Assembly (NCBI GenBank): GCA_040500365.1
Contig: CP148031.1
Coordinates: 186,001 to 250,000 of the forward strand
DNA from: Dehalobacter alkaniphilus
GTDB taxonomy: Bacteria; Bacillota; Desulfitobacteriia; Desulfitobacteriales; Syntrophobotulaceae
Direction of reading: 5' to 3'
DNA length: 64,000 nt
Positions 45,526 to 54,749 of this stretch are shown here, in pieces. Below the pieces are notes generated by a model. The model worked only from the letters and a program-made list of their open reading frames with translations, did no database searches and was not told the DNA's origin. Each line of letters begins with the position of its first letter. Within the stretch, counting starts at the first letter, position 1. The position numbers were made by a program, and so were the translations under genes.

Positions 45526-45864
45526 ATGGGATTTAAACAAGGCGGCGGCGGAATGGGCAATATGAACCAGATGCTGAAACAGGCACAGAAGATGCAAGAG
45601 AATATGATGAAAGCGAAGGAAGAACTGGAAAGTCAAAGTATTCAGGCATCTTCAGGCGGCGGCATGGTGGAAGTCGTTGTCAGCGGTAAAATGGAAGTTC
45701 TGGAACTCAAGATAAAGCCGGAAGCGATTGATCCGGATGACGCTGAACTACTCGAGGACATGATTAAAGCTGCAGTCAACCAGGGACTTAGGAATGCCCA
45801 GGCGATGGTCGAGAACGGCATGGCCAAAGCAACCGGAGGATTCAATATTCCCGGATTATTCTAA
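45526..45864 (+). CDS. YbaB/EbfC-family nucleoid-associated protein
   Basis: 112 aa. Gly/Met-rich N-terminus, MNQMLKQAQKMQENMMKAKEE helix, then the tweezer-like core (GGMVEVVVSGKMEVLELKI, DDAELLEDMIKAAVNQG). Binds DNA as a dimer; always found between dnaX and recR. ATG 45526 follows AAGGAGAG; the upstream in-frame start at 45517 is not supported. Confidence 0.95.
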   Translation: MGFKQGGGGMGNMNQMLKQAQKMQENMMKAKEELESQSIQASSGGGMVEVVVSGKMEVLELKIKPEAIDPDDAELLEDMIKAAVNQGLRNAQAMVENGMAKATGGFNIPGLF

Positions 45865-45945
45865 AACATTGATACCGTTTAATGCTAAATCTAATCAGTT
45901 TAAGGTTGACAAGGGACTAGAAAAATTCTGGAGAGTATACATTTT

Positions 45946-46542
45946 ATGGATTATCTATATTATCCTCAGCCAGTGTCCGATTTGATTGCGGCATTTTCTC
46001 GCTTGCCTGGAGTTGGGCCGAAGACTGCAGGGCGCCTTGCCTTTTATCTTTTGAGGCATCCGGATCAAGCCGGTGAACTGACGCAGGCAGTGACAAAAGC
46101 GTTGCAGGATATCAAACAATGCACGGTTTGCGGGAATTATACCGATATTGATCCATGTAAAATTTGTTCAGGAGAACGCAGGGACAGAACGCTTCTTTGT
46201 GTCGTAGAACAGCCCCGCGATGTGATTGCGCTGGAGAAGACCGGCGAATATAAAGGGCTTTATCATGTCTTACACGGTGTACTGTCGCCAATGGAAGGGA
46301 TCGGGCCGGAGCAGCTTAATCTATCTCCATTATTCCACCGGCTGGAAGGGGTTCAGGAAGTTGTACTGGCAGTGAATCCAACGGTTGAAGGTGAGGCCAC
46401 CTCATTGTATATTTCAAAGCTCCTAAAACCCATCGAGATTAAAGTAACAAAGATCGCGCATGGCCTGCCGGTAGGCGGAGATTTAGAATACGCGGATGAA
46501 GTCACCATTGCCCGGGCGCTCGAAGGCAGACGTCAGCTGTAA
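45946..46542 (+). CDS. recR: Recombination mediator protein RecR
   Basis: 198 aa. N-terminal helix-hairpin-helix (FSRLPGVGPKTAGRLAFYLL), four-Cys zinc finger (CTVCGNYTDIDPCKICSG), and TOPRIM domain (LLCVVEQPRDVIALEKTGEY with a later LYISKLLKP). Acts with RecF/RecO in loading RecA at gaps. ATG 45946 follows CTGGAGAG. Third gene of the conserved dnaX unit. Confidence 0.97.
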   Translation: MDYLYYPQPVSDLIAAFSRLPGVGPKTAGRLAFYLLRHPDQAGELTQAVTKALQDIKQCTVCGNYTDIDPCKICSGERRDRTLLCVVEQPRDVIALEKTGEYKGLYHVLHGVLSPMEGIGPEQLNLSPLFHRLEGVQEVVLAVNPTVEGEATSLYISKLLKPIEIKVTKIAHGLPVGGDLEYADEVTIARALEGRRQL

Positions 46543-46687
46543 TTCAGATGTCGGTCCTTATTTTTAGATTGTATTGATCATTGTGGGAGTATCTGAATTT
46601 GGGATACTCCCTTTGCTATTTTGGTTCTATCTTGTCCACTGTCGGCATAGCCTGATAACAGGATATACGGCGGGAGGAATCACCATC

Positions 46688-46942
46688 ATGACGTTCGTTT
46701 TTTTAGGGTTGTTTATTGTCCTATTAATATTGGTGACCGTGGCCTCATTAAGAAAACCCAATAAACTGATTAAGCTCTTCATTCACATCCTTGGCGGAAT
46801 TGTCGGTTTATGGGTCGTGGATTTGCTGTTAAGCATTTTTTCATTTGAGATCCCGATTAATATTTTTACCGTGAGTGTTGTCGCGATACTTGGATTTCCT
46901 GGGGTAATTGTGCTTGCTGTTCTGCAATTAATAGGAATATAA
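46688..46942 (+). CDS. bofA: BofA-family protein (pro-sigma-K processing inhibitor type)
   Basis: 84 aa with two to three membrane helices and the family C-terminus IPINIFTVSVVAILGFPGVI. In Bacillus, BofA holds the SpoIVFB protease inactive in the forespore membrane until checkpoint release. ATG 46688 is chosen behind GGGAGGAA; the frame to 46574 is not supported. Position after recR matches B. subtilis. Presence supports a spore-forming host. Confidence 0.85.
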   Translation: MTFVFLGLFIVLLILVTVASLRKPNKLIKLFIHILGGIVGLWVVDLLLSIFSFEIPINIFTVSVVAILGFPGVIVLAVLQLIGI

Positions 46943-47001
46943 ATTGTCTGATTGAATACAGTATTCTTTTTTAAATAAGCCCTTTTGCAGCAAAATTAAG
47001 C

Positions 47002-47069
47002 TTGACGAATAGAAGAAATAAAAAGTATACTAAAATAGCAGGGGACTATCGTAAAAAAATAGTTCCCTG
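47002..47069 (+). promoter_or_regulatory. Promoter and 5' hairpin of nifJ copy 2
   Basis: TTGACG (47002-47007), 18-bp spacer, TATACT (47026-47031). Transcription would begin close to CAGGGGACTAT (47039-47049), which pairs with ATAGTTCCCTG (47059-47069), an 11-bp stem with one G-T pair at the very 5' end of a leader of about 190 nt. No T tract follows, so mRNA protection is more likely than termination. Confidence 0.65.
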
Positions 47070-47231
47070 TATTTGTAGCCTAATCCAGGTAGTTTAATCG
47101 CATACTACTGGCCGAAGCAACATTTTCAATCCGTTAATGTTATTTTTTTAGTTTCTTTTATTTAGTTGGTCGGATAGGGGTTATCTCTAACGAAAGAAAA
47201 ACAAACAAGAAGATTGAGGAGGAGAAAACAA

Positions 47232-50200
47232 ATGTCGAAAATGAAAACAATGTCAGGGAACGAAGCTGCTGCGCATGCTTCATATGCGTTTTCCGAAGTA
47301 GCTACTATTTTCCCGATTACCCCTTCATCCGATATGGCAGAGCTTGTTGATGAATGGGCTGCGTATGGCCGTAAGAATATTTTTGGCCAACCGATGAAGG
47401 TAGTTGAGATGCAATCGGAAGCCGGAGCCGCTGGTGCTTTTCATGGTTCGCTGCAGGCTGGAGCGCTTACTACGACGTATACGGCTTCTCAAGGTCTGCT
47501 TCTGATGATTCCGAATATGTATAAAGTCTCCGGTGAGCAGCTGCCCGGTGTCTTTCATGTCAGTGCCAGAGCACTTGCAGCACATGCCTTGTCCATCTTT
47601 GGCGATCATCAGGATGTCATGTCTGTCCGGATGACCGGCTTTGCGATGTTAAGTTCCGGAAGTGTGCAGGAAGCCATGGATCTTGCTTACATCGCTCACC
47701 TCTCTGCAATAAAAGCCAGAGTGCCGTTCCTTCATTTCTTTGATGGCTTCAGGACTTCTCATGAGATTTCCAAAATCAACGTGCCGGAGTATGAAGAAGT
47801 TGGAACGCTGCTTGATTGGGAAGCATTGAAACAGTTCAGAGACAATGCCTTGAATCCTGAACATCCCTGTCTCAGAGGGACCGCCCAGAATCCCGATATC
47901 TACTTTCAGGCCCGCGAAGCCAGTAATAGTTTTTATCAGGCGGTGCCTGGGATTGTCGAAGAATATATGCAAAAATATAAGGGTCTTACGGGACGTGAAT
48001 ATAAGCTCTTTCAGTATTATGGAGCTCCGGATGCTGAGCGGGTTATTATTGTTATGGGTTCTGTCGGGGATACAATCAGTGAAACGATTGATTATCTTGC
48101 AGCCCAGGGTGAAAAAGTAGGTGTATTAAGGGTTCGTTTGTTCCGGCCTTTCTCTGCGGAACACTTTATCGCAGCTTTGCCCAAGACAGTCAAGAAAATA
48201 GCTGTATTGGAACGTACCAAAGAGCCGGGCTCCCTTGGCGAACCTTTATACCTTGATGTTGTAGATGTTTTCTCCAAGCAGGCCGAAAAACCGGTAATTG
48301 TCGGCGGACGCTATGGTCTGGGTTCCAAGGATACCACACCTTCTCAGATCCTCGCGGTATATGAGAACCTGAAAGCGGAAAGTCCCAAGCACGGTTTCAC
48401 GATCGGCATTATTGATGATGTTACGTTTACTTCTTTGGAAGAGAAGCAATTTATTGATACAACCCCTGAAGGAACCATCAGCTGCCAGTTCTGGGGACTT
48501 GGTGCGGATGGAACCGTCGGTGCCAATAAGCAGGCGATCAAGATTATCGGAGATTTCACGGAACTCTATGCTCAGGCTTATTTCGCCTATGACAGCAAGA
48601 AATCAGGAGGTACGACCGTATCGCATCTGAGATTTGGCAAAACCCCGATCAAAGCGCCTTATCTTGTCAATACCGCGAACTACATTGCCTGTCATAACCA
48701 GTCCTATGTGGATAAATATCATCTGCTGAAAGGACTGAAACCTGGAGGTACGTTCGTATTAAACTGTCAGTGGCCGGTGGAGGAACTGGACGAAAAGCTT
48801 CCTGATGCACTCAAAAAAGCCATTGCGGCTAAGAATGCCAAGTTCTATATTATTGACGCTGGCAAGATTGCCAGGGAAATTGGACTCGGCAGCAGGATCA
48901 ATATGATTATGCAGTCGGCCTTCTTCAAGCTGGCCAAAGTCATTCCGCTGGAGGATGCGCTTCAGTACCTGAAGGATTCGGTTGTTAAGGCCTATGGCAA
49001 AAAGGGACAGGAAGTCGTTGACATGAACAATAAGGCGATCGATGCCGGATGTAATGCACTTGTGCAAGTTGAAGTTCCCGCATCCTGGGCTGAGGCCGAT
49101 GCCAATAAGGGCATTTTCCTCGGAAATGAGAAAGACCCTGCCTTTATTAAAGATGTTGCGCGTGTTATGGCTGCCCAGGAAGGTGACAAACTTCCGGTAA
49201 GTGCATTTTTAGGCCGTGAGGACGGAACATTCCCTCTGGGGACCTCGGCTTACGAGAAACGCGGGATTGGTACTGCGATTCCTGAATGGATCAAAGATAA
49301 CTGCACCCAATGCAACCAATGTTCTTATGTATGCCCGCATAGCGCGATCAGACCTTTCCTGATGGATGAGCAGGAAGCGGCTCAGGCTCCGGAAGCTTTT
49401 GCTGCTGTCAAGGCTGCCGGCAAAGATCTGGCCGGACTCCAATACCGCATGCAGGTCAGCCCGCTCGATTGCACAGGCTGCGGCAACTGCGCGGATATTT
49501 GTCCTGCGAAAGAAAAAGCGCTGGTTATGAGGGAAGTCGAAGAGATGACCGCGGTCCAGGCTCCTCTCTGGGAGTATGCGGTGGCTTTAAGCGGTAAAGA
49601 AGACAAAATTGCCAATAAATATTCCGTGAAGAACAGCCAGTTTGTTAAACCGCTGCTTGAATTTAGCGGCGCTTGCCCCGGCTGCGGAGAGACTGCCTAT
49701 GTAAAACTCTTAACCCAGCTGTTTGGGGATCGGATGATGGTTGCAAATGCCACAGGTTGTACGTCGATCTGGGGCGGCAGTGCTCCTTCCATTCCATATA
49801 CCACCAACAAAGAAGGTAAAGGACCTACCTGGGCCAACTCCTTGTTTGAAGACAATGCTGAATACGGGTATGGTATGTATCTTGGCGTTCAGCAGATGCG
49901 CAGCAGACTGGCTGACGAAATGAAGCAGGCCCTCAGTCTGGATATTCCTACGGAAATGAAAGCAGCTTTCCAGGAATGGACAGAGAATATGAATGATGGA
50001 GATACCTCCAAGGCCGCTGCCAAAAAAGTGCTTGACGCTTTTGCTTCCGTCGATGTGAAGTCCAATGAACTTCTGCAAAAGATTTTGGAGAAGAAAGATC
50101 ACTTGGTCAAAAAATCACAGTGGATCATCGGTGGAGACGGCTGGGCTTATGATATCGGCTACGGCGGACTGGACCATGTCCTGGCTTCAGGCGATGATGT

Positions 50201-50768
50201 CAATATTCTGGTTCTCGACACAGAAGTCTATTCGAATACAGGCGGTCAGGCTTCCAAGGCAACACCACGTGCTGCCATTGCTAAATTTGCTGCAGCCGGC
50301 AAGAAAATCCGCAAAAAGGATCTCGGCATGATGGCCATGAGCTACGGCTATGTTTACGTTGCCCAGGTTGCTCTGGGATCCAGCATGACTCAGACCTTAA
50401 AGGCCATTCAGGAAGCAGAGGCGTACAAAGGACCTTCTCTGGTTATTGCGTATGCACCCTGTATCAACCATGGCATTCATTCCGGTATGGCGACCAGTGT
50501 CACACAGGCCAAGAAAGCTGTTGAAGCCGGGTATTGGCATCTGTACCGTTACAATCCGGATCTTCTCGAAAAAGGAGAAAAACCGTTTACCCTCGATTCG
50601 AAAGAGCCATCAGCGTCCTTCAGAGATTTTATCATGTCTGAAGTAAGATACAGCTCCTTGCTTCGTACTTTCCCGGATACGGCGGAAGACCTTTTTAAAG
50701 GAGCCGAAAAATTTGCCGGAGAACGCTACAAATCATACAAGCGCCTGAATGATCAGGATTGGAACTAA
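47232..50768 (+). CDS. nifJ: Pyruvate:ferredoxin (flavodoxin) oxidoreductase, copy 2
   Basis: 1,178-aa PFOR, same domain order as copy 1. N-terminal IFPITPSSDMAELVDEW and MQSEAGAAG, ferredoxin motifs CTQCNQCSYVCP (near residue 690) and CTGCGNCADICP, third-cluster cysteines in GACPGCGETAY, ATGCTS and YAPCINHG, TPP motif GDGWAYDIGYGG and SNTGGQASKATP. ATG 47232 follows GAGGAGG. It has its own promoter and terminator and sits between bofA and gin, interrupting an otherwise Bacillus-like order. Codon use is more G/C-rich than copy 1 and like its neighbours, so this is probably the housekeeping enzyme. Confidence 0.97.
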   Translation: MSKMKTMSGNEAAAHASYAFSEVATIFPITPSSDMAELVDEWAAYGRKNIFGQPMKVVEMQSEAGAAGAFHGSLQAGALTTTYTASQGLLLMIPNMYKVSGEQLPGVFHVSARALAAHALSIFGDHQDVMSVRMTGFAMLSSGSVQEAMDLAYIAHLSAIKARVPFLHFFDGFRTSHEISKINVPEYEEVGTLLDWEALKQFRDNALNPEHPCLRGTAQNPDIYFQAREASNSFYQAVPGIVEEYMQKYKGLTGREYKLFQYYGAPDAERVIIVMGSVGDTISETIDYLAAQGEKVGVLRVRLFRPFSAEHFIAALPKTVKKIAVLERTKEPGSLGEPLYLDVVDVFSKQAEKPVIVGGRYGLGSKDTTPSQILAVYENLKAESPKHGFTIGIIDDVTFTSLEEKQFIDTTPEGTISCQFWGLGADGTVGANKQAIKIIGDFTELYAQAYFAYDSKKSGGTTVSHLRFGKTPIKAPYLVNTANYIACHNQSYVDKYHLLKGLKPGGTFVLNCQWPVEELDEKLPDALKKAIAAKNAKFYIIDAGKIAREIGLGSRINMIMQSAFFKLAKVIPLEDALQYLKDSVVKAYGKKGQEVVDMNNKAIDAGCNALVQVEVPASWAEADANKGIFLGNEKDPAFIKDVARVMAAQEGDKLPVSAFLGREDGTFPLGTSAYEKRGIGTAIPEWIKDNCTQCNQCSYVCPHSAIRPFLMDEQEAAQAPEAFAAVKAAGKDLAGLQYRMQVSPLDCTGCGNCADICPAKEKALVMREVEEMTAVQAPLWEYAVALSGKEDKIANKYSVKNSQFVKPLLEFSGACPGCGETAYVKLLTQLFGDRMMVANATGCTSIWGGSAPSIPYTTNKEGKGPTWANSLFEDNAEYGYGMYLGVQQMRSRLADEMKQALSLDIPTEMKAAFQEWTENMNDGDTSKAAAKKVLDAFASVDVKSNELLQKILEKKDHLVKKSQWIIGGDGWAYDIGYGGLDHVLASGDDVNILVLDTEVYSNTGGQASKATPRAAIAKFAAAGKKIRKKDLGMMAMSYGYVYVAQVALGSSMTQTLKAIQEAEAYKGPSLVIAYAPCINHGIHSGMATSVTQAKKAVEAGYWHLYRYNPDLLEKGEKPFTLDSKEPSASFRDFIMSEVRYSSLLRTFPDTAEDLFKGAEKFAGERYKSYKRLNDQDWN

Positions 50769-50795
50769 CACTGCAAAATTGGAGAACAAACGGAA

Positions 50796-50843
50796 GCTGC
50801 TGCAGGCAGATGATGAACATTTGCCGCAGCAGCCTCTTTTTTT
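50796..50843 (+). terminator. Terminator after nifJ copy 2
   Basis: GCTGCTGC (from 50796) pairs with GCAGCAGC (50826-50833), extended by GGCA/TGCC-type pairs, followed by CTCTTTTTTT. Confidence 0.85.
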
Positions 50844-50940
50844 AGTTTCCATATCCGGCAAAAGGGTACTAATAACTCTTTTTTAAGGGAAGAATATACT
50901 ATAAGCATCAAGTACCATATCAACCCTAGATCTTATAATA

Positions 50941-51041
50941 TCCTGGTGGCAGATTTCTTTTAATACTGCGTTGTCTTGCAGCTACTTGCCTTAAAAAAAT
51001 CTGATCCCATTATATAATAATTTTAGGGTTGAAAGGTACTA
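50941..51041. repeat. Dispersed intergenic repeat, copy 2
   Basis: Counterpart of 36095-36195, same orientation. Shared blocks: CTGGTxGxAGATTTCT, GTTGTCTTGCAGCT, CTTGCC, and AATTTTAGGGTTGA. It lies between the nifJ terminator and gin, within 45 bp of the gin start. Confidence 0.6.
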
Positions 51042-51085
51042 AATAAACAGTAAGCATTCTGGTTAACCGAAAGGAATGAGTCTCA

Positions 51086-51307
51086 ATGCATAATATTTAT
51101 CCACGTTGTTCACTGTGCCGGAATACTCCCTTAAATGGTCTGTATGACGGGTTTCGCCTTGCCGGAAGGTTTATTTGCTCAGCTTGTGAAGAACAAATTA
51201 TGACAGCCGATGTCCGGACCCCAACATATCAGGAGAATTTACTGCTTATACGGAAAGTCCTATACGGACAGTCTGCTGATTACATATGTGGACAGTCAAA
51301 TCGCTAA
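51086..51307 (+). CDS. gin: Gin/CsfB-type anti-sigma factor (inhibitor of sigma-G)
   Basis: 73 aa with two zinc-binding pairs, CSLCRNTPLNG and FICSACEEQIM, followed by the family segment TADVRTPTYQENLLLIRKVL. In Bacillus, Gin restrains sigma-G (and sigma-E in the forespore) during sporulation. ATG 51086 has AAAGGAATG upstream. Position before the Orn/Lys/Arg decarboxylase matches csfB-yaaO order, which strengthens the call. Confidence 0.82.
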   Translation: MHNIYPRCSLCRNTPLNGLYDGFRLAGRFICSACEEQIMTADVRTPTYQENLLLIRKVLYGQSADYICGQSNR

Positions 51308-51373
51308 AACAAAGGTGAAATACAAGTGAAAATATGCTAAAATAAAATGATACCTATTGTGGGGAGGAACCCG

Positions 51374-52819
51374 GTGGATTCACTGAGAAAAGGACTTGAT
51401 GACTACTGTGGGCAGGGTATGGTTTCGTTTCATACGCCTGGTCATAAAGGCAGTAAGGAACTACTGTCCGGAATGATGTTTCCGGATTATGATTTAACGG
51501 AACTTCCAGGGTTGGATATGCTCCATCATCCACATGGGATTATCGCTGAAGCACAGAAAAAAGCTGCGGAAGCTTATGGATCGGAAGAGACCTTTTTTCT
51601 GATTAACGGAGGTACCGCGGGTAACCAGTCTATGTTTGCTGCGCTGATGGCCGGTATGCGGCTGACAGACAGAAAAGTCCGAATTGACCGCAGGGCGCAC
51701 CGGTCAGTTTTTGGTGCCTTGATCCTGTCGGGAGTTGTTCCCGAATATATTGCTCCGATTATTCATCCGGATTTTCATTTGGCGCTAGGAATGGATGCGG
51801 TAGAATATTCCGACGATCTGGCAGGAATTGGGGCGCTGCATCTGACGAGTCCAAGTTATTACGGAACAGTCACAGATCTCAAAACAATCATCAAGCAAAG
51901 GGACGGGAATGCTCCGTTTATTCCGATCCTGGTGGATCAGGCTCATGGCTCCCATTTGCAGGGAGGGCTGTTCCCTGCCGGTGCCGTAGCCGAAGGAGCA
52001 GACCTGGTGCTCCATAGTTCCCATAAGACCCTCGCGGCGCTTACTCAGGCCGGAATGCTCCATGTGCAGGGCAGCAGAGTTGACCGTACGGCCCTGAAAA
52101 AATCATTGGAATTTTTGCAGACTTCCAGTCCGAGCTATCTTCTGATGGCTTCTCTGGAAACGGCGCTTGAAGGATTAACACAGACACAGATCTGGCAGGA
52201 TCTTTACGTGGAAGTATGTCTGCTGCACCAAAAACTGGAGGGACCTTTTCGGATACTTACAGGTAAGGACTCCGGGAAATATGGCATTTATGATGTTGAT
52301 TGGTCCAAAATTCTGATCAATGTTTCGGGTTTGGGCTTGACTGCGTTTGAAGCTGTAGATTTTTTAAGAAAGGTATTCCAGATTGAGCCTGAATTATGGG
52401 ACAAAGAAAATATTCTTTTTATGCTCGGCGCAGGCAGCAGGCCTGAGGATGTACGTCATTTGACGAAGGCGCTGGAATACCTGGTGGGCAAGTACCGTGG
52501 GCTGGTAGGACAGCAAAAGGAGCGAAGAACGGATCAATCTCAGAATTCTGCCGGATCAGGCTTCACTCTGCTTATCCCTCCGATGCATTTGACACCGAGG
52601 GAAGCATGGCTGGCAGCCAAGAAACCGGTGAAACTAAAGGATGCCCTTGGTTTAATTTCCGGAGAAACTATTTCGATTTATCCCCCTGGCATCCCGCTTA
52701 TTGCAGGAGGAGAAGAGATCACCTCTTATGTGCTGGAATATCTGAACAGGGCCAGGGAGTATAATTGGCAGGGGTGGGATGGTTCGGAACGCGGAGAAAT
52801 TCTCGCAGTGAATATTTAA
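51374..52819 (+). CDS. Orn/Lys/Arg decarboxylase-family PLP enzyme
   Basis: 481 aa, short form (YaaO type). Fold type I PLP protein: FHTPGHKG near the N-terminus, FFLINGGTAGNQSMF, VDQAHGSHLQG, the Schiff-base lysine in HSSHKTLAALTQ, and a C-terminal decarboxylase domain (IPPMHLTPREAWLA, YPPGIPLIAGGEEI). Likely decarboxylates arginine, lysine or ornithine; specificity is not readable. GTG 51374 behind GGGGAGG is preferred over ATG 51347. The next gene in Bacillus, tmk, is missing; holB follows after 13 bp. Confidence 0.9.
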   Translation: MDSLRKGLDDYCGQGMVSFHTPGHKGSKELLSGMMFPDYDLTELPGLDMLHHPHGIIAEAQKKAAEAYGSEETFFLINGGTAGNQSMFAALMAGMRLTDRKVRIDRRAHRSVFGALILSGVVPEYIAPIIHPDFHLALGMDAVEYSDDLAGIGALHLTSPSYYGTVTDLKTIIKQRDGNAPFIPILVDQAHGSHLQGGLFPAGAVAEGADLVLHSSHKTLAALTQAGMLHVQGSRVDRTALKKSLEFLQTSSPSYLLMASLETALEGLTQTQIWQDLYVEVCLLHQKLEGPFRILTGKDSGKYGIYDVDWSKILINVSGLGLTAFEAVDFLRKVFQIEPELWDKENILFMLGAGSRPEDVRHLTKALEYLVGKYRGLVGQQKERRTDQSQNSAGSGFTLLIPPMHLTPREAWLAAKKPVKLKDALGLISGETISIYPPGIPLIAGGEEITSYVLEYLNRAREYNWQGWDGSERGEILAVNI

Positions 52820-52832
52820 GGTGGATAGGATC

Positions 52833-53678
52833 ATGGGGATCAATTATACATTATTAACAAAAGCAGCACTTGAAGGAAAACTGGCCCATTTTCTCTTATT
52901 TCACGGCAGTGGGATGATCGAAAGAGAAAGGGCTGTTCGAGATCTTGCTCTCATGTTAAACTGTAGAAAAGAAAATAAACCCTGCAGGGAGTGTCCGGAT
53001 TGCAAAAAAATGTTATCCGGCAATCACCCTGATTTTCATATGATCAGGCCCCAAAAGACATCGATTGGCATCGAACAGATTATTCAGATTCAGGGGAAAC
53101 TATATCGCAAGACCTATGAAGGGAAATTCCGGATATGTTTGATTGACCAGGCAGACAAGCTTACACTCCCTGCTGCGAATGCGCTGCTTAAATTGGCCGA
53201 GGAGCCACCGGATCATACGTTAATTGTCTTAAGTGCAGGAAATGCCGAGGGAATTATAAATACCTTAAGGAGCCGTGCTCAGGAAGTCTATTTCTCTTCA
53301 CCGGCAGAAAGCGATTGGCTGGAGGAGACGGATGCTTTCAGGCTTAGCGGTGGAGACCCAGATCTGGCAAGGAAAATCCAGGAGGTTGGTCTAAGCCGGA
53401 TCAAGAGCCTGTCGGGAAACTATCTGGAGGCCATCGAAAAAAAAGATTTCCTGAAAATGTTTGCGCTTTTTCCGATGGAAAGAGAAGAAGGCCAGCTTCT
53501 TCTGCAGGTCCTGGCTGTTGTCCTGAAAGAAATGGTGATTAAAGGGCAGCAGTCACCTCAGGTTCTCAAAGAAATTACACAAATGACAGAAGCCGTCCGC
53601 AGACAGGTTAATCACAGGCTGGCGCTGGAAGTACTGGCCCTAAAACATTTGAAATTGGGAGGAACCGATATTGGCTAA
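52833..53678 (+). CDS. holB: DNA polymerase III subunit delta'
   Basis: 281 aa clamp-loader subunit. FLLFHGSGMIERERAV replaces the ATP-binding P-loop (degenerate, as in delta'). Zinc-type CRKENKPCRECPDCKKM, then FRICLIDQADKLTLPAANAL and LKLAEEPPDHTLIVL (DnaX-like core). ATG 52833 follows AAGGTGG. Overlaps ricT by 8 bp. Same order as B. subtilis holB-yaaT. Confidence 0.93.
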   Translation: MGINYTLLTKAALEGKLAHFLLFHGSGMIERERAVRDLALMLNCRKENKPCRECPDCKKMLSGNHPDFHMIRPQKTSIGIEQIIQIQGKLYRKTYEGKFRICLIDQADKLTLPAANALLKLAEEPPDHTLIVLSAGNAEGIINTLRSRAQEVYFSSPAESDWLEETDAFRLSGGDPDLARKIQEVGLSRIKSLSGNYLEAIEKKDFLKMFALFPMEREEGQLLLQVLAVVLKEMVIKGQQSPQVLKEITQMTEAVRRQVNHRLALEVLALKHLKLGGTDIG

Positions 53679-54423
53679 AGTTGTTGGTATTCGTTTCAAA
53701 AAAGCCGGCAAGATCTATTATTTTCTTCCCGGCAGCCTCGATATAAAGCCGAACGACGGTGTTATTGTGGAGACGGTACGGGGAATGGAATACGGTAAAG
53801 CGGTCATTTCGTTAAAAGAGATTTCCGAAGAGGAAGTGGTATCGCCGCTCAAAGAGGTGCTGCGCTTAGCAACACCCGAAGATGAGGAAATCTATCAAAA
53901 CAATGAGAAGAAAGAAAAAGAGGCTTTTCAGATATGCCTCAAAAAAATTCATGCCCATCAGCTTCCGATGAAACTGATTGATGTGGAATATACTTTTGAT
54001 GGCAATAAGATTATTTTTTCTTTTACAGCCGAAGGCCGGGTGGATTTCAGGGAACTGGTGAAAGATCTGGCCTCCGTATTCCGTACCCGCATAGAACTTC
54101 GACAGATCGGGGTGCGGGATGAGGCGAAGATGCTCGGAGGACTCGGTTCCTGTGGCAGGGAACTGTGCTGCAGCTCTTTCCTGGGAGATTTCGAACCGGT
54201 ATCGATCCGGATGGCCAAAGATCAGAATCTTTCGCTTAACCCGACAAAAATTTCCGGCATCTGCGGAAGGCTGATGTGCTGTCTTAAATATGAGAATAGC
54301 TGCTATGAATGTCACAACACATTAAATAAGGGACCCAAAGAGAATCGAGTTTTCTCTGAGGTATATGATAAGGAGAGCCAAGAAGAATTGCGCAAACTTG
54401 TTGCCGAAGAAGCGGAGGAATAG
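53671..54423 (+). CDS. ricT: PSP1-domain protein RicT (YaaT)
   Basis: 250 aa. PSP1 domain near the C-terminal half (FRTRIELRQIGVRDEAKMLG) with cysteines CGRELCCSSFL, CGRLMCCLKYENSCYEC that in the Ric (Y) complex ligate [4Fe-4S] clusters. In Bacillus RicT with RicA/RicF directs RNase Y processing and affects sporulation and competence. TTG 53671 is the start, preceded by GGGAGGAA, overlapping holB. Confidence 0.93.
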   Translation: MAKVVGIRFKKAGKIYYFLPGSLDIKPNDGVIVETVRGMEYGKAVISLKEISEEEVVSPLKEVLRLATPEDEEIYQNNEKKEKEAFQICLKKIHAHQLPMKLIDVEYTFDGNKIIFSFTAEGRVDFRELVKDLASVFRTRIELRQIGVRDEAKMLGGLGSCGRELCCSSFLGDFEPVSIRMAKDQNLSLNPTKISGICGRLMCCLKYENSCYECHNTLNKGPKENRVFSEVYDKESQEELRKLVAEEAEE

Positions 54424-54425
54424 AG

Positions 54426-54734
54426 TTGGGCCAGCTATATCAGGCAATTACGGAAGTTGAAGAAAATATCTCAACGCTTTTAAGTGAAGTAAAAAGCCTT
54501 AGGCAATATGTTGAGTATCTGGAAGAAGAAAACGTCAAACTAAAAAGGCAGCTTTGTGCCGTCTCAGAGGCAGATACGGTCAGAGTACAGAAAAATGCAG
54601 CCAAAATCCAAAAGGAAGCACAGGAAAATCTCGAAAAGCTCTATCAGGAAGGTTTTCATGTCTGCCATATTTATTTCGGCGAACCCGTTGAAGGAAGCTG
54701 CCTTTTCTGCAATGCTTTTCTTCGTAAAGACTGA
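54426..54734 (+). CDS. yabA: Replication initiation control protein YabA
   Basis: 102 aa. N-terminal leucine-zipper coiled coil (ITEVEENISTLLSEVKSLRQ, YVEYLEEENVKLKRQL), a linker, and a C-terminal zinc-binding domain (HVCHIYFGEPVEGSCLFCNAF). YabA bridges DnaA and the DnaN clamp to limit initiation. TTG 54426 follows GGAGGAATAG, two bases after the ricT stop. Confidence 0.92.
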   Translation: MGQLYQAITEVEENISTLLSEVKSLRQYVEYLEEENVKLKRQLCAVSEADTVRVQKNAAKIQKEAQENLEKLYQEGFHVCHIYFGEPVEGSCLFCNAFLRKD

Positions 54735-54749
54735 CGACCGGAGGATATC

